Origin: Gp6-AA40 sp035711805
Lineage (GTDB): Bacteria; Acidobacteriota; Vicinamibacteria; Vicinamibacterales; UBA2999
Length of the DNA: 64,000 nucleotides
Direction: 5' to 3'
Assembly: GCA_035711805.1 (NCBI GenBank)
Contig: DASTBV010000167.1
Location: 1-64,000, forward strand
Shown: positions 33,697 to 44,383 of the stretch, piece after piece
How the letters are laid out: every line of letters starts with the position of its first letter
How positions within the stretch are numbered: position 1 is the stretch's first letter
Program-made: the position numbers and the translations under genes
The notes under the pieces: generated by a model
The model's input: the letters and a program-made list of their open reading frames with translations, nothing else
Told to the model about the DNA's origin: nothing
The model's database searches: none

Positions 33697-36158
33697 CTCG
33701 TCTCCTTGACGACCACCGCGGTCTCTTTCATCTGAAACGGCACGCTGCGCGCCACGCCGAGGACGACCGACGAGAAACGGTAATTGTCCGCGCGCGCCTG
33801 CCGGACGATTCTGCGCACCGCCGGCATGTCGTAGTGCTCGAGGCCACGGCCAACGGCGTAGGTCAGCATGCGTTCCGTGAGCACGCCGACGAAGACGTCG
33901 GGCCGCCGGACCAGTTCCTGTCGCAGGCCATTGACGCCGTCCAGTTTTGCGCCCGTAAAGAGCGTGCCGGACGCGTCGATCGCCTGGCCGTCCTCGCTGC
34001 CGCGCCAGCGGCCGATGCCGTCGAAATTCTCCATCGCAAACCCGATCGGATCCATCGCACGGTGACAGCCGGCGCACACCGGATTGGCGCGATGCCGTTC
34101 CATCCGCTCGCGCAGCGAGACGTTCTTCCCTTCGGTTCCGCCCTCCGGCAGCGGCGGGATGTTCGGTGGCGGCGGCTGCGGCGGCACACCCAGCAGGTTC
34201 GTCAGAATCCACTTGCCCCGTTCGACCGGCGACGTGCGGTTCGGATACGACGTGACGGTGAGAATGCTGGCCTGGCCGAGCAGCCCGCGCCGCGCCTCGT
34301 TCGGCACCGGCACACGGCGGAAGCGGCTGCCGTAAATATTCGGAATGCCGTAGTGACGGGCCAGCCGCTCGTTCACGAACGTGTAGTCCGCGTTGAGCAG
34401 ATCCATCACGCTGCGGTCCTCGCGCATGATGCTGTCGAAGAAGAGCTCCGTCTCTTCCTTCATCGCCTGACGGAGGTTGTCGTCGAAGTCCGGAAAGGCC
34501 GACAGGTCCGGGTTGGAGTTCTTCAGGTTGCGCAGGTGCAGCCACTGTTCGGCGAAGTTGTCGATCAGCGTCTTCGACCGGCGGTCGGCGAGCATACGAC
34601 GCACCTGCTGCTCGAGCACGGCCGGCTGCGTGAGGCGTCCCTGTGCCGCCACCGCGATCAGCGGCTCGTCCGGCAGGCTGCTCCACAGAAAGAACGACAG
34701 ACGCGAGGCGAGCGCGAGATCGCCAAGCTGATAGGCCGAGGCTGCTGCTTTCGCGGCGCCACCGGCGCCACTGGAGGAGCGCTGGGGCGGATCGGGTTCG
34801 ACGCGGAACAGGAACTCCGGGCTGGCGAGGATGAACTGCAGCGCCGACTCGATCCCGCGATCGAAATGGCCGCCGCTCTTGCGCCCGCGCGCGTAGAAGT
34901 CCATCAGCACGTCGGTCGTCGCCTTGTCGATCGGCTTCCGGTACGCCTGCCGCGCGAGTGTCGTCAGAATCTGCCGCGCGCATCCGACCTCGCTCGCTTC
35001 CGTGTCCCGCCGAAGCGCGGAGCGCGAAGGCGGATTGCACGTCAGGATCTTCCGGCGCGACGCGCTGTCGCCGGGACCCGCCACCGCATACGGACCTTCG
35101 ATGGTGATCCGATCGACGGACGGATCGCCCATGATGTCGAGCCCGTCGACCGTGGTCCTGATGAACGGCTTGATCAGATCGTCGCGCGGCGCATGGCTCT
35201 TGAGGACCGTCGTCGCCCAGATCGTGTGCGTGCCCGCCTTCACGGGCAGTCGAACGGTCAGCCGCCGATCGAGTTCGGCGCCGAACGTCCCCGGGTTCTC
35301 CGCCATCCGGCCGAAGTCGTCGCGTCCGCCGACGGTGACGACCGTCAGGCGCGTACCGTCCATCGCGATCTCGATGTCGTGGGGATCCTCCATTCCACGC
35401 ATCAGATCGAAGGTGTTGCGCCACATGCGGAGCCTGATGACGTACTCGCCGTCAACGGGAAACGTATGTTCGATCTTCATACCGCCGCGCGTCCCCGGCG
35501 GCATCCCCTCGATGTGCTGATCCTGCGAAAGGTCCGGACGGACGCGGTATGTCACGGTACCCGGGGTGAGGTTCACGTTGCCGAGGGCCGCGCGGCTGAT
35601 GTTCCAGGACGCGGACAGATAACGCTCCATCAGCGACGGCGAGACGGTCAGCACGTCGGCGATGTTGTCGAAACCGCTGCTCTCGTCGTCCGGGGGCAGC
35701 AGCGCGGTCGCGTCGATCTCGAGCGACAGCAGATCGCGAATCGCGTTGGCGTATTCCGCGCGGTTGAGGCGGTGCAGCGCGGTACGGCCGGGCTTGGGAT
35801 GTGCCGCCGCGGCGCGATCGATTGTGGTTTCGATGTGAGTGACAAACGCATCGAGCGTCGCGGCGTCCGGGCGCGGCATTCCGGCGGGCGGCATCATCCC
35901 GGCGCGGACCTTCCGAATCACCTTCTCCCACAGCTCGGCGTTCCTGGGGATGTCGGCGAGGTCGGCGTGCTCGAGCGACAGCTCGCCCGATCGCGTCCGG
36001 TCGCTATGGCACGTCGCGCAGTACGTTTTGACTAAGGCCGCATGGGATGCCGGCGCGGCCGCGGCCGGCGGGGTGGTCCCCTGCGCCGATCCTGTGGGCC
36101 CGGCAAGGACGGCGGCGACAATGAGGGCAACGGCGGCCGAAAAAAGGGCGGTTCGCAA
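33693..36158 (-). CDS. DUF1587/1592/1588/1585 cytochrome-like protein, module copy 1
   Basis: Protein of 821 residues with a signal peptide. Near the N-terminus is CATCH (Cys47, Cys50, His51), a c-type haem motif, followed by DUF1587 (TALHRLNRAEYANAIRDLL), a middle beta-rich region, DUF1595/DUF1592 (LASRLSFFLWSSLPDEPL), DUF1588 (NPVCAGCHRAMDPIGFAMENFD, a second CxxCH near 694) and DUF1585 at the end (LTYAVGRGLEHYDMPAVR). Such proteins are called planctomycete cytochrome c-like; no substrate is known. The start codon appears to be TTG 36158, the first in frame. It is translationally coupled to the DUF1552 gene. Confidence 0.9.
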   Translation of the reverse strand: MRTALFSAAVALIVAAVLAGPTGSAQGTTPPAAAAPASHAALVKTYCATCHSDRTRSGELSLEHADLADIPRNAELWEKVIRKVRAGMMPPAGMPRPDAATLDAFVTHIETTIDRAAAAHPKPGRTALHRLNRAEYANAIRDLLSLEIDATALLPPDDESSGFDNIADVLTVSPSLMERYLSASWNISRAALGNVNLTPGTVTYRVRPDLSQDQHIEGMPPGTRGGMKIEHTFPVDGEYVIRLRMWRNTFDLMRGMEDPHDIEIAMDGTRLTVVTVGGRDDFGRMAENPGTFGAELDRRLTVRLPVKAGTHTIWATTVLKSHAPRDDLIKPFIRTTVDGLDIMGDPSVDRITIEGPYAVAGPGDSASRRKILTCNPPSRSALRRDTEASEVGCARQILTTLARQAYRKPIDKATTDVLMDFYARGRKSGGHFDRGIESALQFILASPEFLFRVEPDPPQRSSSGAGGAAKAAASAYQLGDLALASRLSFFLWSSLPDEPLIAVAAQGRLTQPAVLEQQVRRMLADRRSKTLIDNFAEQWLHLRNLKNSNPDLSAFPDFDDNLRQAMKEETELFFDSIMREDRSVMDLLNADYTFVNERLARHYGIPNIYGSRFRRVPVPNEARRGLLGQASILTVTSYPNRTSPVERGKWILTNLLGVPPQPPPPNIPPLPEGGTEGKNVSLRERMERHRANPVCAGCHRAMDPIGFAMENFDGIGRWRGSEDGQAIDASGTLFTGAKLDGVNGLRQELVRRPDVFVGVLTERMLTYAVGRGLEHYDMPAVRRIVRQARADNYRFSSVVLGVARSVPFQMKETAVVVKETR

Positions 36159-36205
36159 GGTGATCGAAAAGTGTACCCGAGATCACCGGGCCAGACCGTC
36201 GTAGT

Positions 36206-36223
36206 GTCCGCCTTCAGGCGGAC
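36206..36223. repeat. Family A palindrome, copy 2
   Basis: GTCCGCC-TTCA-GGCGGAC, preceded by GTAGT as in copies 3 and 4. It lies between the DUF1592 start and the end of the small upstream gene, both on the minus strand. Confidence 0.85.
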
Positions 36224-36233
36224 CCGGCCGAGC

Positions 36234-36542
36234 TCAGGAATGCCGGCGTTCCACGCACTGGCCGACGATGTCGCCGGCGGTGCTCTTGATGCGAAAGGCC
36301 ACTTCGCGTCCGTCGGCCAGCGTCAGCGTCAGGGTGTCCACACCCGCCAGGACCGCGGCTTCGCCGATGCCGCTGATGTCGATGTGGCCGTCGACGGTCG
36401 GTGCCGCCCCGGACTCGCCGCCGTGCGCCGGCAGGTCGTCATTGACCCAGAAGGCGAGCCGGTACCGTGTGGCGCGAAGCGTGAGGTTCCCCGCGCGTAC
36501 GGAACCGATGCCGGTAACGGTGTCGACAAGACGTTTAGCCAT
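36234..36542 (-). CDS. Hypothetical small protein
   Basis: Protein of 102 residues, no signal peptide, predicted beta-rich (GNLTLRATRYRLAFWVNDD, HIDISGIGEAAVLAGVDTLTLTLADGREVAFRIKS). It resembles a small barrel; no family is recognised. It starts at ATG 36542. It lies upstream of the DUF1592 module on the same strand, separated from it by a family A palindrome, and back to back with the radical SAM gene, with which it shares a promoter region. The clean codon pattern supports it as a real gene. Confidence 0.6.
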   Translation of the reverse strand: MAKRLVDTVTGIGSVRAGNLTLRATRYRLAFWVNDDLPAHGGESGAAPTVDGHIDISGIGEAAVLAGVDTLTLTLADGREVAFRIKSTAGDIVGQCVERRHS

Positions 36543-36583
36543 GACCTGTCCCGGCCGCGGATTGTAGGCGGGCGGCGCTGACT

Positions 36584-36612
36584 TTGTAGTTTAAAGTAGT
36601 TTGCGATATGCT
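36584..36612 (+). promoter_or_regulatory. Promoter of the radical SAM gene (TTGTAG-N17-TATGCT)
   Basis: TTGTAG (36584-36589) and TATGCT (36607-36612) are separated by exactly 17 bases in an AT-rich patch. The -10 box ends 6 bases before GTG 36619, so the transcript may be leaderless. Confidence 0.5.
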
Positions 36613-36618
36613 TGCCCG

Positions 36619-38100
36619 GTGAGGCACGCGAAGTTCATCCTGCCCGCGCTGACCGAGGCGACCAGTCCGTTCTGGCGGCCGATCAAGTACTCACTGTTCC
36701 CTCCGCTCGGCCTCGCCACGCTGGCGGCGTACCTCGACCCCGGCGTCGAGGCGACGCTGCAGGATGAGCACGTCGAGCCGCTCGACCTCGACGACCGCCC
36801 GGACCTCGTCGTCATCCAGGTCTACATCACCAACGCCTATCGCGCGTATCGGATCGCGGACCACTACCGCGCGCGCGGCGCCTACGTCGTGCTCGGCGGC
36901 CTGCACGTCACCTCGCTGCCCGACGAAGCGGCGCCGCACGCCGACACGATCGTCCTCGGCCCGGGCGAAGACACGTTTCCGCAGTTCCTGAAGGACCTGG
37001 CTGCGGGACGGCCGGCGCCGCGGTACGCCTCGACGATCCGGACCCTCGAAGGCATCCCGCCGATCCGGCGTGATCTGATCCAGCGCCATCGCTATCTCGT
37101 GCCGAATTCGATCGTGGTGTCGCGCGGCTGCCCGCACCACTGCACGTTCTGCTACAAGGACGCCTTCTTCGAAGGAGGGCGCGGTTTCTACACACAGAAG
37201 GTCGACGACGCCCTGGCGGAAATCGCCAGGCTTCCGGGACGTCACCTCTACTTCCTGGACGACCATCTGCTGGGCCACGTGCGGTTCGCACGGGAACTGT
37301 TCCGCGGGATGCGGGGAATGGGCCGCGTCTTTCAGGGGGCGGCGACCGTGGATTCCATCCTCCGCGACGATCTGATCGAGGAGGCGGCCGCGGCGGGTCT
37401 GCGCAGCCTGTTCGTCGGCTTCGAAAGCCTCTCGCACCGCAGCCTGCAGGACGCCAACAAGCGGCAGAACCTCGGACGCGACTATCAGCGCGTCATCCGC
37501 CGGCTCGACGACCTCGGCATCATGATCAACGGCAGCTTCGTCTTCGGCCTCGACGGCGACCATGGCGACGTGTTTGCGCGCACCGTGGACTGGGCCGTGC
37601 ACAGCGGCATTACCACAGCGACATTCCACATTCTGACGCCGTACCCGGGCACGGCGCTCCATACACGGATGGCTGCCGAGGGACGCATGGTCACGACCGA
37701 CTGGGACCTCTACGACACGCGCCACGTCGTGTATCGCCCAATCGGTTTGACCGCCGGGCAATTGAAAGCCGGCTACGACTGGTCCTACAAGTCGTTCTAC
37801 ACGTGGGGCAACATCCTCGAGGCTGCCTCGCAGCATCGCTCCGTCGGCCACCGGATCAGACACGCCGCATACAGCGCCGGCTGGAAGAAGTTCGAGCCGG
37901 CGTGGGACTTCGTGATTCGTGTCAAGCAGCTGGCGCAGATGCGGCCGCTCCTCGAAACCGTCCTGTCGCGCGATCAGCCGGTCGGCCGCGAAGAGTCTGC
38001 AAGGGGACGGGCGTCGTCTTTACGCGACACCACAACCGGCTCCGGACTCATACAACTGAAGACATCGGGCAATTTAGCCAGCGACAGCTCTGGCACCTGA
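36619..38100 (+). CDS. B12-binding domain radical SAM protein
   Basis: Protein of 493 residues. The N-terminal third (about 1-130) is a B12-binding-like Rossmann domain (PPLGLATLAAYLDPGVEATLQDEHVEPLD, VVLGGLHVTSLPDEA). The radical SAM domain follows, with the [4Fe-4S] ligands Cys171, Cys175 and Cys178 in SRGCPHHCTFCYKD. The C-terminal domain (about 380-450) is that of DUF4070-like B12 radical SAM proteins. Such enzymes perform radical methylations or rearrangements; the substrate is unknown and no biosynthetic neighbours reveal it. GTG 36619 is chosen over TTG 36601 because conserved sequence starts there, close to a good promoter. The last 30 residues are Ser/Thr-rich and probably not conserved. 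Confidence 0.88.
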   Translation: MRHAKFILPALTEATSPFWRPIKYSLFPPLGLATLAAYLDPGVEATLQDEHVEPLDLDDRPDLVVIQVYITNAYRAYRIADHYRARGAYVVLGGLHVTSLPDEAAPHADTIVLGPGEDTFPQFLKDLAAGRPAPRYASTIRTLEGIPPIRRDLIQRHRYLVPNSIVVSRGCPHHCTFCYKDAFFEGGRGFYTQKVDDALAEIARLPGRHLYFLDDHLLGHVRFARELFRGMRGMGRVFQGAATVDSILRDDLIEEAAAAGLRSLFVGFESLSHRSLQDANKRQNLGRDYQRVIRRLDDLGIMINGSFVFGLDGDHGDVFARTVDWAVHSGITTATFHILTPYPGTALHTRMAAEGRMVTTDWDLYDTRHVVYRPIGLTAGQLKAGYDWSYKSFYTWGNILEAASQHRSVGHRIRHAAYSAGWKKFEPAWDFVIRVKQLAQMRPLLETVLSRDQPVGREESARGRASSLRDTTTGSGLIQLKTSGNLASDSSGT

Positions 38101-38144
38101 TTTGCCCCCGTCCCGATCGCCAGCACTTGCCGCTCAATCGTGGC

Positions 38145-38164
38145 GCGGACCTTGTCAGGTCCGC
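38145..38164. repeat. Family B palindrome, locus 3
   Basis: GCGGACC (38145-38151), loop TTGTCA, GGTCCGC (38158-38164), preceded by CGTGGC. It lies just before the small outer-membrane barrel gene. Confidence 0.85.
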
Positions 38165-38180
38165 GGCCGCTGGAACGGCC

Positions 38181-38801
38181 ATGTCCTACCGACGAACCGC
38201 TCTGTCCTTTCTTCTTGCCGTGTGCATGGCACCGGCGTCGGCGATAGCGCAGGATCGGACCGCGTCGGCGGTCGGATTCGGCGGCGCGTCGCTGAATTCC
38301 TTCTCCACGTCGGCGTCGAAGGTGGACTTCGGCTTCAACGTCGCCAAGGAGCTGACGCCGAACATCCAGGTCGTCGGGGAGTTCGGACGTCTCGGCAACA
38401 TGCTGCCGTCGCTCGCGTCCGGCATCCTCGCGTTCACGCCGTACGACGTCAGCGTGTCGGCGTTCTACGGTGAAGGCGGCCTTCGCCTGCTCGCGGCGCC
38501 CGACAGCGGGGTCAGCCCCTATGTGGAGGCGACTGCCGGCATCGCGAGGTTGTCGCCGCACCTGTCCGGATTCGGATCCACTCCCGACGCGATCCTGGGT
38601 GCCGGTCTTGGCTTCCTCCGCAGCACGGAACCGATCCTCGGAGTGGGTGGCGGGTTCATGCTGCGCGGCGGCCCGGTCGTGGCGGACGTGGGCTACCGCT
38701 ACAAGCAGGTGGCGGGAGGCGACTCGCTGGTCAGTCTGCTGGGCGCCGGGCAGAACCTGCGGGCGCACCAGGTTCGCTTCGGCATAGGGGTGCGGTTCTA
38801 A
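38181..38801 (+). CDS. Small outer membrane beta-barrel protein
   Basis: Protein of 206 residues: signal peptide (MSYRRTALSFLLAVCMAPASAIAQ) then alternating amphipathic strands such as VDFGFNVAKELTPNIQVVGEFG, FMLRGGPVVADVGYRYKQV and the final HQVRFGIGVRF. Ending in Phe after alternating hydrophobic residues is the usual BAM-recognition signal. It resembles OmpA/OmpW-like eight-strand porin-like barrels; no exact family is claimed. The frame is open further upstream, overlapping the radical SAM gene and a repeat, but ATG 38181 gives a proper signal peptide. Confidence 0.8.
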   Translation: MSYRRTALSFLLAVCMAPASAIAQDRTASAVGFGGASLNSFSTSASKVDFGFNVAKELTPNIQVVGEFGRLGNMLPSLASGILAFTPYDVSVSAFYGEGGLRLLAAPDSGVSPYVEATAGIARLSPHLSGFGSTPDAILGAGLGFLRSTEPILGVGGGFMLRGGPVVADVGYRYKQVAGGDSLVSLLGAGQNLRAHQVRFGIGVRF

Positions 38802-38808
38802 GCACAGC

Positions 38809-38814
38809 TATAAT
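38809..38814 (+). promoter_or_regulatory. TATAAT box 10 bases before a Ser/Thr kinase start
   Basis: A perfect TATAAT ends 10 bases before GTG 38825. There is no Shine-Dalgarno and no clear -35. The spacing implies a transcript starting within a few bases of the start codon. Confidence 0.55.
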
Positions 38815-38824
38815 CCGCGGGCTC

Positions 38825-41533
<2,709 letters not shown>

Positions 41534-41540
41534 GCGCTCT

Positions 41541-44231
41541 CTAGCGGTCTGATTTCATCAGGGCGCGCCAGTTCGTGACCAACGAAAGCGCCGCGCCCTG
41601 GATGGTTCGTTCGAGCAGGAGCACCCGGCCGTCCGCCGTCACGTCAAACGGCGATCGCGCCACGGGCATCACCGGGATCAGCGCGAACACAACCGGCGCA
41701 TCGCTCTCGATCCCGGTTGCACCAGCGCGAACAGCCGCGCGCATGATGCTGGCATCGTCGAGCGACACGTAGAACAACGACCGCCCGTCGCCGCTCCATC
41801 GCGGGCGGCTTCCTCCAGCAGTCGATACCTGCCAGCGAGGAGCCGCCGCGTCGATCTGAGGCGGCGATGCCGGGAACCGCGTGACGAACACTTCCGGCCG
41901 ACCGGTATGGGGTGATTCAAAGGCCAACCACTGGCCGTCGGGCGAGAGAGCGGGGTTGGTCTCCAGGAATGGCGTGGCCAGGACGGGAAACGGCTTGCGG
42001 TCACCGTCGAGTGAGATTGCCCAGATGTCTTCCGACGTCGTGGCGCCGATCTGGATGAACAGGATGTACCGTCCGTCGCGACTCCACTGCGGAACGATCT
42101 TGTGTTCCGGACCGGTCGTGAGTTGTTCTTCGGGCCGCCCGCTCAGAACGTCTTTTCGAAAGATCTGCCAGTTGCCGGTCCGCAGGGAGCCGAACGCGAG
42201 CTGGCGTCCATCCGGCGACCACGTGGGCGAGCGGTCCGGTGCCGGATCGAACGTCTGCCGCAGCTTCACGTTGCGTGAAAAGTCGAAACTCCAGATGTCC
42301 AGGTTTCCCGTGACGTCCGCGAGTTCCAACGCCGCCCGCGCGCCGTCGGCGGTCACGCGCACGTGTGTGAAGAAGTCGTCGGTGCCGGTCTGCGGCTGCC
42401 GCTTGCCATCGCCGTAAAGCCACGTCAGGCGCGGCTTGTCGGACGCTTCGCTTCGATACGCAAGCAGATTGCCGGTGGCAGACGACCAGAAGGACGCATG
42501 GAACCCGGGCGGGAAGCGTGCGACGGCTGGCGACAGCGGCACGGGGTCGCCGCGCAAGGCAAGCGTTTGCCCGTCGATGCGTTGAGCGAGCAGTGTCCCG
42601 TTCTGCAGATAGAGCAGGTAGCTCGTTTCACCGTTCTCGCCTCCGGTGAACATTACCTTCCGGCTGGTGGCAAGCACGCGTGTCTTCTGTCCCGGACGAG
42701 ACAGGGAACTGACGTAGATGCCACGGCGGGCAGGGTCGTCGTGGCGGACGAACATGAGGAATCGATCGCCGTCGGGCAGAAACTGCGGCGATCCATAGCC
42801 AGTCTCGCCGGCTTCGCTGTCGACGGGAGCGAACAAGATTGGGGTGCCGCCGGAGGCGCTGACGCGATGGATTCCTTGCGGCGAACCGAAAATGATCACG
42901 CCGGCTCTGTTCCACGATCCGCCCGTGGTCGTGGTATCCACGTCTGCGGCATCAGCCAGCACGATCGGCGAACTGCCTTGGATGTCTACGCGTTTCAGCT
43001 TGCCGGTGGCAAAGAAACCAAGCGAGCGCCCGTCGGGCGACCAGAATGGAAAGTCGCCTCCGTCGGTGCCCGCGAGGCGGCGGCCCTCGAGCGCGTCGAG
43101 CGGTCGCAGCCAGAATGCTGGCGCCTCGGCGGCCGTCGCGACCCGAAACACGATGTGCCGGCCATCAGGCGAAATTGCCGTGGCGGTGTAGGTGTAATTG
43201 AAGGCCGAACCGGCGGGTGCATCGACGAAGAACCGCGTGACGGCATCGACAACAGGCGCCCGGCGAAGCGCCACCCAACCCAGCGGCGCCGCAATCGCAG
43301 CCAGCAGCGCGATCGTTGCCGGATAGACCCAGCGGGGACCGGGCAGACTCTTCGTCCCGGAGGCGCTGGATGTGCCCGCCGGTGAATCGTCAACGAGCGC
43401 AAGCGCGTCGCCGATGTGACGCAGCCGCTCCCGCGGATCCTTCGCCAGACACAATCGGATAAGACGACGCAGCGGAACCGGCACGCCGCTGACATCCGGC
43501 TCGCTGGCGAGCACAGCGGCAATGATGTCCGACGTCGTATCACCGCCAAACAACTGACGTCCCGTCACCATCTCCGCGAGGACGACGCCGAAGGCCCAGA
43601 TGTCGGTGCGCTGATCGGCCGGACGGCCCCGCGCCTGTTCGGGCGACATGTAGGCGGCGGTCCCGAGGATCATCCCCGCTTCGGTCGCGCCGCGTGTCAT
43701 CGTCGGCGAGCGCGAGGACCCGACAGTGCCCGACGATATCGGGGCCACGCCGTCCGCGGTCTTCGCCAGCCCGAAGTCCAGCAGCTTGACCCTTCCATCT
43801 GGACGCACCTTGATGTTGGCCGGCTTCAGATCGCGGTGAACGATGCCTTGTTCGTGCGCCGCTTCGAGAGCGGCGGCGATTTGACGCGCGATCGGGATCG
43901 CCTCGGCCACCGTCAGAGGCGAGCGCTCGATCCGCTCGGACAGCGTCTCGCCGTCGACCAGTTCCATGACGAGCGCTGTGACATCGCCAGCCTGTTCGAG
44001 TCCGTAAATCGCGGCGATGTTCGGATGGTTCAGCGACGCGAGCACTTCAGCCTCGCGTCGAAATCGGGCCAGCCGTGCAGCGTCCAGCGCTACAGAGTCC
44101 GGGAGCACCTTGATCGCGACCTGCCGCTTCAGGTTGGTGTCGGTGGCGCGATACACCTCGCCCATCCCGCCGACGCCAATCTGCGCCGTGACTTCGTAGG
44201 GACCGAGCCGTGTGCCCGCAGCTAAACCCAA
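41541..44231 (-). CDS. Ser/Thr protein kinase with TolB-like beta-propeller sensor domain
   Basis: Protein of 896 residues of the same layout as its convergent neighbour. Kinase motifs: GVGGMGEV (19-26), Lys41, HRDLKPAN (132-139), DFG (152-154). A TM helix follows near 300-322, then a PD40 propeller (SPDGRHIVFRV, FWSPDGRSLGFFA, TWSPDGRQLAFGS). The open frame begins at 44285, but TTG 44231 is chosen: it aligns the N-terminus (GLAAGTRLGPYEV) with the other kinases and stands 10 bases after a perfect TATAAT on this strand. The two kinases are similar in length and layout but only partly similar in sequence. Confidence 0.93.
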   Translation of the reverse strand: MGLAAGTRLGPYEVTAQIGVGGMGEVYRATDTNLKRQVAIKVLPDSVALDAARLARFRREAEVLASLNHPNIAAIYGLEQAGDVTALVMELVDGETLSERIERSPLTVAEAIPIARQIAAALEAAHEQGIVHRDLKPANIKVRPDGRVKLLDFGLAKTADGVAPISSGTVGSSRSPTMTRGATEAGMILGTAAYMSPEQARGRPADQRTDIWAFGVVLAEMVTGRQLFGGDTTSDIIAAVLASEPDVSGVPVPLRRLIRLCLAKDPRERLRHIGDALALVDDSPAGTSSASGTKSLPGPRWVYPATIALLAAIAAPLGWVALRRAPVVDAVTRFFVDAPAGSAFNYTYTATAISPDGRHIVFRVATAAEAPAFWLRPLDALEGRRLAGTDGGDFPFWSPDGRSLGFFATGKLKRVDIQGSSPIVLADAADVDTTTTGGSWNRAGVIIFGSPQGIHRVSASGGTPILFAPVDSEAGETGYGSPQFLPDGDRFLMFVRHDDPARRGIYVSSLSRPGQKTRVLATSRKVMFTGGENGETSYLLYLQNGTLLAQRIDGQTLALRGDPVPLSPAVARFPPGFHASFWSSATGNLLAYRSEASDKPRLTWLYGDGKRQPQTGTDDFFTHVRVTADGARAALELADVTGNLDIWSFDFSRNVKLRQTFDPAPDRSPTWSPDGRQLAFGSLRTGNWQIFRKDVLSGRPEEQLTTGPEHKIVPQWSRDGRYILFIQIGATTSEDIWAISLDGDRKPFPVLATPFLETNPALSPDGQWLAFESPHTGRPEVFVTRFPASPPQIDAAAPRWQVSTAGGSRPRWSGDGRSLFYVSLDDASIMRAAVRAGATGIESDAPVVFALIPVMPVARSPFDVTADGRVLLLERTIQGAALSLVTNWRALMKSDR

Positions 44232-44241
44232 GTTCGAGGGG

Positions 44242-44247
44242 ATTATA
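44242..44247 (-). promoter_or_regulatory. TATAAT box 10 bases before the second kinase start
   Basis: On the minus strand TATAAT ends 10 bases before TTG 44231, the same spacing as at 38809-38814 for the other kinase. No Shine-Dalgarno is seen between. Confidence 0.55.
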
Positions 44248-44264
44248 TCGGCGTCCTCGACAGC

Positions 44265-44331
44265 GCCACGGAGGCGCGGAGACACGGGAGAGCTTCAGGG
44301 TCTTACCTCCGTGCCTCAGTGTCTCCGTGGC
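44265..44331. repeat. Inverted repeat of CCACGGAG type
   Basis: Arms 44265-44288 and 44306-44331 are imperfect reverse complements (GCCACGGAGGCGCGG... against ...GTCTCCGTGGC). It lies between the kinase start and the SMP-30 gene end (both minus strand) and is related to the repeats at 16650-16714 and 26853-27170. Confidence 0.7.
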
Positions 44332-44383
44332 GTCTGTGCACGTGCGACTGTCATGCGTTCAGGTCGACGCCTCGGCAGGGCAG

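Noticed and set aside
33697..35424. Apparent fusion of the first DUF1552 protein with a long N-terminal part
   Set aside because: The upstream part is an alternate-frame reading of the DUF1592 gene; DUF1552 starts at ATG 33696 with a Tat signal as in copy 2.
33834..36035. 733-codon open frame antisense to the first DUF1592 gene
   Set aside because: No motif, biased to Arg/His/Val, and opposite a clearly conserved gene with haem motifs.
36543..36618. Cobalamin riboswitch ahead of the B12-binding radical SAM gene
   Set aside because: Only 76 bases separate the genes, with a promoter ending 6 bases before the start; there is no room or sequence for a riboswitch.
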